Source: JAZKAR01 sp040389065
GTDB lineage: Bacteria; Pseudomonadota; Gammaproteobacteria; Burkholderiales; Casimicrobiaceae
Reading direction: 5' to 3'
Assembly (NCBI GenBank): GCA_040389065.1
Contig: JAZKAR010000021.1
Span: 1-64,000 of the forward strand
DNA: 64,000 nt
The position numbers and the translations under genes are program-made. The notes below the pieces were generated by a model, which did not search any database, was not told where the DNA came from, and saw only the letters and a program-made list of their open reading frames with translations. The first letter of the stretch is position 1. Each line of letters opens with the position of its first letter. This document shows positions 18,621 through 27,301 of this stretch, piece by piece.

Positions 18621-20492
18621 ATGCTAAAACCTTCTTTCTGGACCGCTCTGAGCGCTTCTACTTTATTGGTAGGGTGCGCTAGTGTAACGCCTGTTCCACT
18701 AACTCCTGATGAAATCAGTTCGCGTGCCAAAACAGATGTAAGCAAACTCTATCAAAAACAAGAGCCGATAGCTGCACCCTTAACGTTTTATGATGCGGTA
18801 GCAAGAGCGCTAAGCTATAACCTGGATTTTCGGTTAAAAATGATGGAGTCAGCGTTAGCCAAAGGCATTTCAGATACCAGCACCTATGATTTATTGCCTA
18901 AATTAGCCACTCAAGCAGGTTATACTCGCCGTAGCAATGATTCTGGCGGAACTAGTATAGGGATTGAAGATCGCTTGGTCAGTGTGCGTCCTTCAACCTC
19001 AGAAGAACGCGATCATCGGCTCGCCAGCGCTGAGCTGAGCTGGAATATCCTCGATTTTGGTATCAGCTACTATCGTGCTAAACAAGCAGGTGAAGATTAC
19101 AACATTGCTGAAGAGCGTCGCCGTAAAGTACAGCAAAATATTGTGCAAGATTTACGCAATGCCTACTGGCGTGCGTTAGGCGCTCAACGTCTTTTAGGAC
19201 AAGCTCAAGCATTAAACCAGCGTATTGAAGTTGCCCTTGAGCAATCACGGCAGGCAGAGGCCAGCGGAGTGTTACCTCCTGCTCAAGCATTGGCTTATCA
19301 GCGTGCGTTAATGGATGCTATGTCACTGATTACAGCAAAGCGCCAAGAGTTAGATTTTGCAAAACTTGAGCTTTCTGCACTCATGAATGTACCTGCCAGT
19401 ACCTCGTTTACACTCGTTGATATGCCTGAAGAAGAGTTACCGCAGCTTCCTAATAATATCGCACAACTTGAAATGATAGCGCTCGAAAATCGCCCAGAAT
19501 TGCGTGAAGAAGATTACAACACGCGTAAGGATGGATGGGAAGCAAAAAAACAAATGATTGCTATGCTGCCAGGGGTAGGCCTTACCGCAGGTATCAATTA
19601 CGATTCAAACCAATATTTGTATAACCAGAATTGGTACGATGCTAGTCTTCGTATGACCTGGGATATTTTTAAGTTAGCCAGTTACCCAACAGTACAAAAG
19701 ACTCAGAAAGCACGTGCTGAAACTGCTGAAGCACGGCGGTTAGCATTAACCATGGCAGTGCTTACACAAGTACGTGTTTCAATAGAGCGCTATAAACTTG
19801 CGTTACTTGATTTTAAACAAATTGATGAGTCAGCCCGTGTTGATGAGCGGTTAGCGCAAATTGGGCGTGCTGGTGTTAGCAGCCGTGTGGATACCGAGTT
19901 AGAGGCAGTGCGTACAGAATCGCGTGCTTTAGTTTCTCAATTTCAGCGTTATGCAGCTTATGCTAATGCCCAAGCAGCGTATGGACGTATTTATAATTCT
20001 TTAGGACAAAATGTTTTGCCTAAAGAAGTTCCTGATCGAAGCATTGCTGAATTATCAAAAGCATTACATAGCAGCTTAGAAGAAAGTAAAAAAGGAACCT
20101 TTACTTTTGTAAGTTCTAAAGCATTGAAGCCTCAGCCTCTACGTGTTGAAGTAGCGCCCCTGCCAGCAGGCTTATCGAATGAAGCCATTCGCAGTGCAGT
20201 CAGTGAGCGATTAGGGCGTAGCCAGATCAATATCGTTAATTTGCCTACAAAAAGTGCAATATTTAAAATGAAATTGGAGCGTGGTGTTGTAAAGAATGGT
20301 GTGGAACGCGCACAGTGGATTATGACATTAGTTGATGCCTCTGGGCGTTCAGTGGCAAATCATACCTATGCCACTACGTTAACACCTGATTTGTCTGCCC
20401 GCTCTGTGCAAGCGTTTGCTGAGGCAGCCGCGTTGTCACAAGTAACATTTTTACGCAAACAATTAGCGCTTGGCGAAACTGAAAAAAAATAA
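18621..20492 (+). CDS. TolC-family outer-membrane efflux lipoprotein
   Basis: This 623-residue protein has a lipoprotein signal peptide (STLLVGC, lipidated Cys19). The TolC/OprM fold follows, with two homologous halves (YDAVARALSYNLDFRLKMME, and later ALENRPELREEDYNTRKDG) and long helices. Beyond the usual end lies a C-terminal extension of about 140 residues with its own small alpha/beta-like domain (LSNEAIRSAVSERLGR..., ending LGETEKK). It should form the outer-membrane channel of the export module. The adaptor genes 275 bp downstream on the same strand complete that module. Confidence 0.9.
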   Translation: MLKPSFWTALSASTLLVGCASVTPVPLTPDEISSRAKTDVSKLYQKQEPIAAPLTFYDAVARALSYNLDFRLKMMESALAKGISDTSTYDLLPKLATQAGYTRRSNDSGGTSIGIEDRLVSVRPSTSEERDHRLASAELSWNILDFGISYYRAKQAGEDYNIAEERRRKVQQNIVQDLRNAYWRALGAQRLLGQAQALNQRIEVALEQSRQAEASGVLPPAQALAYQRALMDAMSLITAKRQELDFAKLELSALMNVPASTSFTLVDMPEEELPQLPNNIAQLEMIALENRPELREEDYNTRKDGWEAKKQMIAMLPGVGLTAGINYDSNQYLYNQNWYDASLRMTWDIFKLASYPTVQKTQKARAETAEARRLALTMAVLTQVRVSIERYKLALLDFKQIDESARVDERLAQIGRAGVSSRVDTELEAVRTESRALVSQFQRYAAYANAQAAYGRIYNSLGQNVLPKEVPDRSIAELSKALHSSLEESKKGTFTFVSSKALKPQPLRVEVAPLPAGLSNEAIRSAVSERLGRSQINIVNLPTKSAIFKMKLERGVVKNGVERAQWIMTLVDASGRSVANHTYATTLTPDLSARSVQAFAEAAALSQVTFLRKQLALGETEKK

Positions 20493-20515
20493 TCATTGTT
20501 TTTTTTAACGATCTA

Positions 20516-20541
20516 TTCCTCTCTTGCTTGTGAGAGAGGAA
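20516..20541 (+). terminator. Hairpin between tolC-like gene and adaptor genes
   Basis: A 9-bp stem, TTCCTCTCT / AGAGAGGAA, lies 24 bases after the stop, without a direct T-run. A second purine/pyrimidine-rich inverted stretch follows near 20678-20720. Together these suggest partial termination, or separate transcription of the adaptor genes starting at 20768. Confidence 0.5.
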
Positions 20542-20767
20542 CGCCTATTCAACACTCAGTTCACCGCAAAACAAGAAATCATTTAAAAAAACAGGTGTAC
20601 GGTAAACTCAAAAGATAGAAATGGTTAGCGTAAGCGTGTTGTTGGAATGACACATATAACGCTCGTAGTGCCTGCTATTTTTCCTCTTTTTTTTCTTTTT
20701 TTAAAAGAAGAGAAGAGAATTAAGGCATCGATAATTATGAGCAATCACATTAAATGAGCAATCGTAC

Positions 20768-21595
20768 ATGAGAAAACGTTATCTAGTATTGAGCGGTACC
20801 TTGCTGATGTTTTGTGGTGTAAGCGGAGCTGAAAAGCACCCTGCGTTAGCAAAGCCTGCAGTAACCTCTGGTCAAGCGGCGCCTGTTCAAGTAGTTGCCC
20901 CAACTATTGCGGTGCCTCCTTCAGCTGCATCTGAACCTGCGGTACGTGTTTTACTCATACCTGATCGAGAAACCATTCTTGGGGCCAGCATGAGCGGGCG
21001 ATTAGCTGAACTTTCTCCTCGCCCAGGGGAAAAGGTTAGTAAAGGCCAGATTGTTGCGCGCTTTGATTGCAAAGAGCCACAGGCTCGGCGTGATATGGCA
21101 ATAGCAGAATTACAATCAGCCCGCTTATCGCATGAGGGCAAAATTCGCTTGCAAGGGTTGCAATCTGCGGCTGAGTTAGATGTGGAGCTTGCCGCCGCTG
21201 CCGTTACTAAAGCGCAGGCACAACTAGGCGTAGCAAAGGCTCAATTAAGCCTCTGTGGAGTCGCTGCTCCATTTGCGGGCAGAGTTGTAAAATGGCACGC
21301 TAAACCTTATCAGGGGGTAAACGTAGGGGCGCCTTTAATAGAAATAGTGAGCGATGCCGCGCCGCGTGTGAAAGCAAATGTACCTTCAAAGTGGTTGGTT
21401 TGGCTTAAGCCCGGCACACGCTTTGAAATAGATATTGAAGAAAACGGAAAGCGTTACCGTGCTCAGGTTAAACAATTAAATGGTCGTGTTGATTCCGTGA
21501 GTCAAACCATAGAAATAGAAGCAGTATTATTAGATAATGTTTCAGCCCTAATGCCTGGCATGAGTGGCACAGCCTTGTTCCATCACGCCTTATGA
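20768..21595 (+). CDS. Periplasmic adaptor (HlyD/RND membrane-fusion family)
   Basis: This 275-residue protein begins with a signal peptide (RKRYLVLSGTLLMFCGVSGA). A biotinyl-lipoyl half (GRLAELSPRPGEKVSKGQIVARFDC), a short alpha-hairpin, the second lipoyl half (GVAAPFAGRVVK) and a beta-barrel follow. It is smaller than typical MFPs (about 350-400 residues) because the hairpin and membrane-proximal domain are short. It overlaps the next gene by four bases (ATGA), so the two are translationally coupled. It should bridge the inner-membrane components to the TolC-like channel. Confidence 0.9.
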   Translation: MRKRYLVLSGTLLMFCGVSGAEKHPALAKPAVTSGQAAPVQVVAPTIAVPPSAASEPAVRVLLIPDRETILGASMSGRLAELSPRPGEKVSKGQIVARFDCKEPQARRDMAIAELQSARLSHEGKIRLQGLQSAAELDVELAAAAVTKAQAQLGVAKAQLSLCGVAAPFAGRVVKWHAKPYQGVNVGAPLIEIVSDAAPRVKANVPSKWLVWLKPGTRFEIDIEENGKRYRAQVKQLNGRVDSVSQTIEIEAVLLDNVSALMPGMSGTALFHHAL

Positions 21596-22944
21596 ATGTA
21601 AATCCTACACCTCCTAATCCGCTACAGATTTATTTTGGCCTAGCAGCAAGCGCACGCAAAACGGCTACTCAAAACGAGTTGCAGTTTTTAATTTGTAATG
21701 ACACGCGTGGCGTTGTGCCTTATCGCCAAGCAATGTTGTTTTTGCGAGGTTTACGCGGTCGGTGGCGATTAGCCACGCATTCAGGGTTAAGCCAAGTAGG
21801 TGAAGCATCGCCTTACCAGGTTTGGCTTGAGGCGTTGATCTCCTGGCAACATGCTCGAAAACCGTTTGAAGCTACCATTCAATTAAGCGATTTACCTAAA
21901 GATTTACAAGACGGATGGCAAGAGTGGTTGCCAACAGGCGTTTTAGCCTTGCCCTTATCAGGGCCAGATGAAGAGATTGTAGCGTGGTGGGTTATTGCGC
22001 GTGATGAGCCTTGGCAATGGCCTGCGGTTCCACCCGACCCGGCAATTTGGCTAAACGAGTTGCAAGCCGTTTATGGGCATGCACTATGGGCATGGGTACA
22101 CCCCAAACGGCGCTGGAAGTTTTTTTCTGCGTTTACTAAAAAAACGCTATGGCTAAGTTTGGCAGCAGTGGCTGCACTTAGCATGTTGCCTGTTCGCTTG
22201 TCAGTTTTGGCGCCGGCTGAAATTACGCCTTTAAATCCTCATATTGTGTCGGCTCCTATGGAAGGGGTTGTCAAACATATTCCAGTACTGCCAGGAAGCC
22301 CAGTAAAAAAAGGCGAAGTGGTGGTGGAGCTAGATGACACTTTATTAGTTAACCGCAAGCAGGTGTTAGAAGAGGCTTCACGCACAACAGGAGCTGATCT
22401 TTTGCAAGCTGAACAGCAAGCATTTGATGATCAAGGCAATAGTAGAGGCTCATTAAGCGTATTACGCGGCAAAGTAAATGAAAAAAAAGCAGAGTTAGAA
22501 AGTATTGCTCGCCAGATGGAGCGCTTACAAATTCGTGCTCCTGCTGAGGGTGTATTTATTTATAGCGATCAGCTCGATTGGGCAGGAAAACCTCTTCAAA
22601 CAGGAGAGCGTATCGGTTTGCTAGCTGACCCTGCACAAATGAATGTAACGATTTGGATACCAGCATCAGATGCTATTAATTTAGAAACAGGCGCAGATGT
22701 TAAACTTTATTTACATATTGCACCGTTGAAATCATTATCCGCTACGCTTACAGAGACAAGCTTTTCTGCTCAACCTGGGCCTGATGGCGTGGTGAGCTAC
22801 CGTATTAAAGCGCATTTAAATGATACTGATCTGGCGCGTATTGGGTTAAAAGGTACCGCAAAGATTTATGGAGAGCGTGTGCCTTTAATTTATTTATTGC
22901 TGCGCAGACCATTAGCCAGTGTGCGGGCCTGGAGCGGATGGTAG
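21592..22944 (+). CDS. Inner-membrane HlyD-type adaptor with N-terminal GAF-like domain
   Basis: Residues 1 to about 170 are a soluble domain resembling GAF modules in length and pattern (ELQFLICNDTRGVVPYRQAMLF...). A transmembrane helix follows at about 185-205 (LWLSLAAVAALSMLPVRLSVL). Then comes a HlyD-type adaptor: lipoyl half EGVVKHIPVLPGSPVKKGEVVVELDD, coiled-coil hairpin, second lipoyl half IRAPAEGVFIYS, beta-barrel. A cytoplasmic GAF-like domain on a periplasmic adaptor could sense a small ligand or hold a partner; this is inference. It overlaps its neighbours by 4 and 7 bases. Confidence 0.8.
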   Translation: MNVNPTPPNPLQIYFGLAASARKTATQNELQFLICNDTRGVVPYRQAMLFLRGLRGRWRLATHSGLSQVGEASPYQVWLEALISWQHARKPFEATIQLSDLPKDLQDGWQEWLPTGVLALPLSGPDEEIVAWWVIARDEPWQWPAVPPDPAIWLNELQAVYGHALWAWVHPKRRWKFFSAFTKKTLWLSLAAVAALSMLPVRLSVLAPAEITPLNPHIVSAPMEGVVKHIPVLPGSPVKKGEVVVELDDTLLVNRKQVLEEASRTTGADLLQAEQQAFDDQGNSRGSLSVLRGKVNEKKAELESIARQMERLQIRAPAEGVFIYSDQLDWAGKPLQTGERIGLLADPAQMNVTIWIPASDAINLETGADVKLYLHIAPLKSLSATLTETSFSAQPGPDGVVSYRIKAHLNDTDLARIGLKGTAKIYGERVPLIYLLLRRPLASVRAWSGW

Positions 22945-25058
22945 ATATCGTTAGTACGCCCACGTATGTACAGCCAATGCGTGAAGAAATTCGCGTGTTA
23001 ACTGCCAGCGCTCAGGAAGATGGCTCTCCCGCCTGGCAACTGCTAGACCCTGTACGCAATCGTTTTTTTCGCATTGGTTGGTTAGAGTTTGAATGTTTGC
23101 TGCGGTGGGATCTCAGCAATGCAAGCACAATTGCCGCCGCCGTGACTGAAGAAACTACGTTGCTTGCAGCTGAAGAAGATGTTATCGCGCTAAATCGTTT
23201 TTTACAGCATCATGAGCTGATTCAATTACCGGTAGGCAGTGCGGCTGCATATCTGGCACAGCGTGCTGAGTTGCAGCGCGGTACATGGCTCAAACAAGCG
23301 TTATTTCATTATTTATTTATCCGCTTACCGCTTATTCATCCTGAAAAATATTTAAAGTGGCTTGAAAAGCGAACACGATGGATTTTTGAGCCATTGTTTT
23401 GGATCATGACCGCATTGGCAGCAATCGTTGGCATTATATTGGCGGCGCGCCAGCTAGATACCGTATTGATGCAATTAAGCGGCTCAATGAATTTTCAGGG
23501 AGTACTTGCGTATGCGGTAGCCTTATTATTGGCTAAATCTTTACATGAGTTAGGGCATGCTATTACTGCCACACGGTATGGGGTAAGAGTAGCGCATATG
23601 GGTGTCGCGTTAGTGGTAATGACACCCATGCTTTACACAGATACAGGTGAAAGTTGGAAGTTGCTGAATCACCGCAAGCGCTTAAAAATAGCGATGGCAG
23701 GGGTGGCAACAGAGCTAATGCTCGCAGTATGGGCAACCCTGGCCTGGGCATTATTGCCTGATGGTTCGTGGCGTTCAGCACTATTTTTTTTAGCGACTAC
23801 TAGTTGGGTATTATCGGTGCTCATCAACGCCAGCCCTTTTATGCGTTTTGATGGCTACTTTATTTTGGCAGATGCACTTAATTTACCTAATTTACATGAG
23901 CGTAGTGCAGTATTGGCGAATCGAAGATTTCGCTCGTTCTTGTTTGGAATTACAGAGCCAGATCCTGAATATTTTCCACCTCATAAAGCGCGTTTCTTAG
24001 CGCTGTTTTCAACGATCACATGGTTTTACCGCATGATTGTTTTTTTTGGTATTGCGCTAGCGGTATACCATTATTTCTTTAAATTGCTGGGTATTTTTCT
24101 GTTCTTGGTCGAACTGGCATGGTTTATTATTGTGCCTATTTGGCGTGAGTTACGCGAATGGCCAGCCCTCACTCAGCAGGTAAGCACTGTGCGTAAAATA
24201 TTCTTTGCCTGTAGTGCATTAGCGCTCATCGCGTTCATGTTTGTGCCGTGGAGCCAAGGAGTAGAAGCACCTGGATGGGGTTTTCCCGCAAATCAGCGTG
24301 TTATTTACAGCCCTCAAGCCGCGCGAATTGTAGCATTGCCTGTTAACGATAATGAGCCTGTAAAGGCTGGGCAAGCCGTTGTAGAGTTAGAAGTACCCGA
24401 ACTCTATGATAGCGCTCAGCAAGCTACTATTTTAGGTAAAGCGTATTTGCAACAAGCCGCAAACCTGCCAGTGATAACCGATCGAGGTGAGGCGCTTTCA
24501 GCGAAAGCTTTGCAACAGTCTCGAGAAATGATGCAGCAAGCGCATGCACAAACCCAAGCGGCTGCACGATTGCGTTTGGTCGCTCCTTTTGCTGGCACGT
24601 TTCGCGATGCTGCCGAAGGCGTACATGTAGGAACCTGGGTATCATCGCAGCAAGCACTAGGCCGCTTGATTGATTTGCACCTCTGGCGTGCAGAGCTTTT
24701 AGTGCCTGAACAAGCTTTAGCGCGTATTGCAATTGGGCAAACGGTGAAGATGTATCAAATGCATCATGCAGTAAAGCCAATAGTCGGTAAGGTGTCTGCC
24801 ATTGATTCTGTGCGTGTAACCGCATTACCGCACCCTATGCTCGATGTTCATAATGGCGGATCAATCGTTACACATCGAGAACAAAACCGTGATGTAGCAA
24901 CAGAAGCGCTTTACCGCGTAGGAGTTAGCTTGCCAACCGATGTTCAAATGACCCAAGAAGCATTATATGAAGGGCGTATTGAAGCACAGCCGCAGAGTTT
25001 ATGGCAGCGGTGGTTGCCACCTTTGTTGGCGGTGTTGGTGAGAGAGAGTGGGTTTTAG
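22938..25058 (+). CDS. M50-type membrane metalloprotease fused to HlyD-like adaptor
   Basis: This 706-residue polytopic protein has site-2-protease-like zinc ligands in HELGH (residues 203-207) and the distal RFDGYF (Asp305), within helices of about residues 150-420. A PqqD-like N-terminal region precedes them. After the last helix a biotinyl-lipoyl/HlyD module begins (RIVALPVNDNEPVKAGQAVVELE, about 465 on). The family is known as putative peptide zinc metalloproteases fused to adaptors. It overlaps the preceding gene by 7 bases. No ABC or RND pump is encoded nearby, so this protein may be the inner-membrane core of the exporter. Whether it cuts its substrate is unknown. Confidence 0.85.
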   Translation: MVDIVSTPTYVQPMREEIRVLTASAQEDGSPAWQLLDPVRNRFFRIGWLEFECLLRWDLSNASTIAAAVTEETTLLAAEEDVIALNRFLQHHELIQLPVGSAAAYLAQRAELQRGTWLKQALFHYLFIRLPLIHPEKYLKWLEKRTRWIFEPLFWIMTALAAIVGIILAARQLDTVLMQLSGSMNFQGVLAYAVALLLAKSLHELGHAITATRYGVRVAHMGVALVVMTPMLYTDTGESWKLLNHRKRLKIAMAGVATELMLAVWATLAWALLPDGSWRSALFFLATTSWVLSVLINASPFMRFDGYFILADALNLPNLHERSAVLANRRFRSFLFGITEPDPEYFPPHKARFLALFSTITWFYRMIVFFGIALAVYHYFFKLLGIFLFLVELAWFIIVPIWRELREWPALTQQVSTVRKIFFACSALALIAFMFVPWSQGVEAPGWGFPANQRVIYSPQAARIVALPVNDNEPVKAGQAVVELEVPELYDSAQQATILGKAYLQQAANLPVITDRGEALSAKALQQSREMMQQAHAQTQAAARLRLVAPFAGTFRDAAEGVHVGTWVSSQQALGRLIDLHLWRAELLVPEQALARIAIGQTVKMYQMHHAVKPIVGKVSAIDSVRVTALPHPMLDVHNGGSIVTHREQNRDVATEALYRVGVSLPTDVQMTQEALYEGRIEAQPQSLWQRWLPPLLAVLVRESGF

Positions 25059-25104
25059 GGGGATGAAGTTCACGCAACCGAAGAAACTGGTTTTTTTAAT
25101 GAAT

Positions 25105-25422
25105 TACGCTGCTGATAGCCTGTCGTTTTTTCGGGTTAGCTTCATTTTATAAAATGCATTCCAAATTCCATGCCTCGAACAACCAAACTCTTTAACCCGT
25201 TCCTTGATTGTTAACTCAGGGTGGTAATTAACATATTGATGTATAGACTAATAATCCAAATTTCGTTCTTTATTAGAGGCAGGGTCTGGCGGCTTATAAT
25301 TTAAACCGCCAGGTGACAGCCAGCGATAGTCTTACCTGGAATCTTTGGACAGCTTCTGTCTTGCTGCCTCCCGCATTTATGAAATCTATAACGCGTTTAC
25401 GCAAATCTGTTGAGCATCTCAT
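25105..25422 (-). pseudogene. IS630-family transposase N-terminal remnant
   Basis: Translating by eye from an ATG at 25422 gives RCSTDLRKRVIDFINAGG then SKTEAVQRF, the helix-turn-helix start of IS630-type transposases. The frame then shifts: another frame continues RWLSPGGLNYKPPDPASN, an in-frame TAG, then a second helix-turn-helix (PELTIKERVKEFGCSRHGIW...YKMKLTRKN) to a stop at 25105. The DDE catalytic half is absent. With a frameshift and a stop in about 110 codons it is dead. It fills most of the 25059-25500 gap. No terminal repeats were identified. Confidence 0.75.
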
Positions 25423-25500
25423 TTCTCAACAAAGCAAAATAATACGCATGTCTCAATAGCTGGGTGCTTGGCTATAACTAGAATGTTCTAGTTTATTACT

Positions 25501-25785
25501 TTACCAACTTGCCACTCTACCATTTAGATTACGAAAATAAGCAACTCCAGATGCTTGACCCGCTACAGTGTCATAATTACGTAAAATGATATCCTGCCCA
25601 TAAATGTTTCTGCAATTAGACTCACTAATATGAATATAAGTTACCCCCCATCCTGATGCATAATGACTTACTTTTACGTATTTACAGGAGCTAGTATCAA
25701 TACTAAAAGGGTTTGCATGTGATAATGCGGGTACTATAACAAATGCTATTACTGGAATAATTTTTTTAATAAAAGTAAATTTCAT
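25501..25785 (-). CDS. Small secreted hypothetical protein
   Basis: I chose the ATG at 25785 (94 residues) because it opens a clear signal peptide (MKFTFIKKIIPVIAFVIV...SHA) and has TAGGGA upstream. The frame extends 38 codons further up without a start site. The mature part (about 70 residues) has two cysteines (SSCKYVK, SNCRNIYG) that could form a disulfide. It is probably beta-rich and periplasmic. Family not recognised. Its AT-rich surroundings and the adjacent transposase remnant suggest an accessory gene. The 280-bp gap upstream shows nothing else. Confidence 0.6.
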   Translation of the reverse strand: MKFTFIKKIIPVIAFVIVPALSHANPFSIDTSSCKYVKVSHYASGWGVTYIHISESNCRNIYGQDIILRNYDTVAGQASGVAYFRNLNGRVASW

Positions 25786-26065
25786 GATTTCCCTATTTTG
25801 ATTTTTTAACTTATTGAAGTGAATATTATAATTGTTTTTTATTACAATGAATAGTTGTAAACCATTGTTTTTTTTATGCTTATAGGGTTGAGCAATCATG
25901 TGTAGATATTTGCCTGAATCTTAAGGTTCTATGATAGTTATGTATAGGTTGTAGATTGCCGGCCGGACTAATGATTCTGTTTGGTTGTCGATATGCCATG
26001 CTATGCATGATGCCTTTCCTTATTAATAATAAGGTTTATTTGTATGATTTAAAATTTTAAAAGGA

Positions 26066-27238
26066 TTAAGCAGCATCATTTTTCGACAAAATCTCCATCA
26101 TCTCCCACAAACTAATCGCCTCTATCCCCTCAGATAACGAATAGCGCCGCTCTCCTGAATACACCACAAAAGAACGATCGGGTTGAATATCCTGCTGAGC
26201 AAAATGAAATCCTTTTTCTAGTTTTGGTGAAGTAGAGCGTTTAATTTCAATAGCCCATTTTTGCCCATCAGGTAACTGAAGTATTAAATCAATTTCTGCA
26301 CCTGCCAGCGTGCGATAAAAAAACGGGATGGTTAATGCAGGCGCAGCAGAAATGAGGTTTTCAATCACAAAGCCCTCCCAGCTCATGCCGCATACAGGGT
26401 GGCTTAATACCTGTTCAATGTTTTGTAGCGCAAGCAAAGCGTGAACAAGCCCGCTATCACGCACATATAATTTTGGAGATTTTGTTAGGCGTTTACCAAC
26501 GTTTGCGTGGTAGGGCATTAAACGCCGAACAAGAAATAAATCGACTAATAAATCAACATAAGCATTTACCGCTTGCCCACGAATGCCTAATCCTGCCCCT
26601 AGCTTCGAGGCGTTAAGTGGGGAGCCTTGTTCATGAGCGAGCATTGTCCATAATCGGCGCAACGTTTCTGAAGGTAGCCGAGACCCAAACATAGGTACGT
26701 CGCGCTCAAGATAACTCACAATCAAATCGCGTCGATTCATCAAGCTATCTTTATCCGATGCACTTAGATAGCTATCAGGAAAACCTCCGCGAAGCCAAAG
26801 TGTATTAAGGTATTCATTGCCCACTTCTTGTAGAGTAAGCGGACTCATTTCTATATAAGCGACTCGCCCCGCTAATGTTTCACCTGACTGTTTAAGCAAA
26901 TCGAGAGAAGCAGAGCCAAGCAACAGAAATCGACCATTTTTAAGACCTTCTCGACGGCCTCGATCAATAATGCCGCGCAAGGAAGTAAATAACTCAGGGG
27001 CGCGATGAATTTCATCCAGCACCATGAGTTTACCCATTTGCGATTCTATATATTGCCGTGCATTAACCAGTAAGTTTCGATCTTCTGGTTCTTCTAAGTC
27101 GAGGTAGATAGCGTTTTGATCGCGTGCAATCTGCTCAGCCAGCGTTGTTTTACCAATCTGACGAGAGCCTAGTAGAACGACAGCAGGTTGGCGTTCTAAA
27201 GCAGCAGTAACAATTTTATAAGCTTTTCGAGGTATCAT
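26066..27238 (-). CDS. AAA-type ATPase with DUF4143 C-terminal domain
   Basis: The N-terminal ATPase has Walker A LLGSRQIGKTTLAEQIA, Walker B KLMVLDEIHRAPELF and a sensor segment GRFLLLGSASLDLL. The middle and C-terminal parts match the DUF4143 pattern, with a PD-(D/E)XK-like end (FFYRTLAGAEIDLILQL, then WAIEIKRS). These proteins (about 390 residues) are widespread, often mobile, and of unsettled function; toxin-like or DNA-related roles have been suggested. I chose the ATG at 27238, which sits inside a perfect 20-bp inverted repeat with AAGG directly before it. A TTG six codons upstream is also possible. It lies downstream of the helicase on the same strand. Confidence 0.85.
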   Translation of the reverse strand: MIPRKAYKIVTAALERQPAVVLLGSRQIGKTTLAEQIARDQNAIYLDLEEPEDRNLLVNARQYIESQMGKLMVLDEIHRAPELFTSLRGIIDRGRREGLKNGRFLLLGSASLDLLKQSGETLAGRVAYIEMSPLTLQEVGNEYLNTLWLRGGFPDSYLSASDKDSLMNRRDLIVSYLERDVPMFGSRLPSETLRRLWTMLAHEQGSPLNASKLGAGLGIRGQAVNAYVDLLVDLFLVRRLMPYHANVGKRLTKSPKLYVRDSGLVHALLALQNIEQVLSHPVCGMSWEGFVIENLISAAPALTIPFFYRTLAGAEIDLILQLPDGQKWAIEIKRSTSPKLEKGFHFAQQDIQPDRSFVVYSGERRYSLSEGIEAISLWEMMEILSKNDAA

Positions 27239-27280
27239 CCTTGAATATTTACACAATCGTTGTAAATATTCAAGGATGAT
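27234..27280. promoter_or_regulatory. Perfect 20-bp palindrome over the ATPase start codon
   Basis: ATCATCCTTGAATATTTACA (27234-27253) and its exact inverse (27261-27280) flank a 7-base spacer. On the minus strand the mRNA hairpin would bury the AAGG and ATG of the ATPase gene. Possible roles are an autoregulatory operator, a translation-blocking hairpin, or a terminator of the helicase transcript ending at 27302. Confidence 0.65.
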
Positions 27281-27301
27281 TGATGAGTTAGATCAGTTTT
27301 C

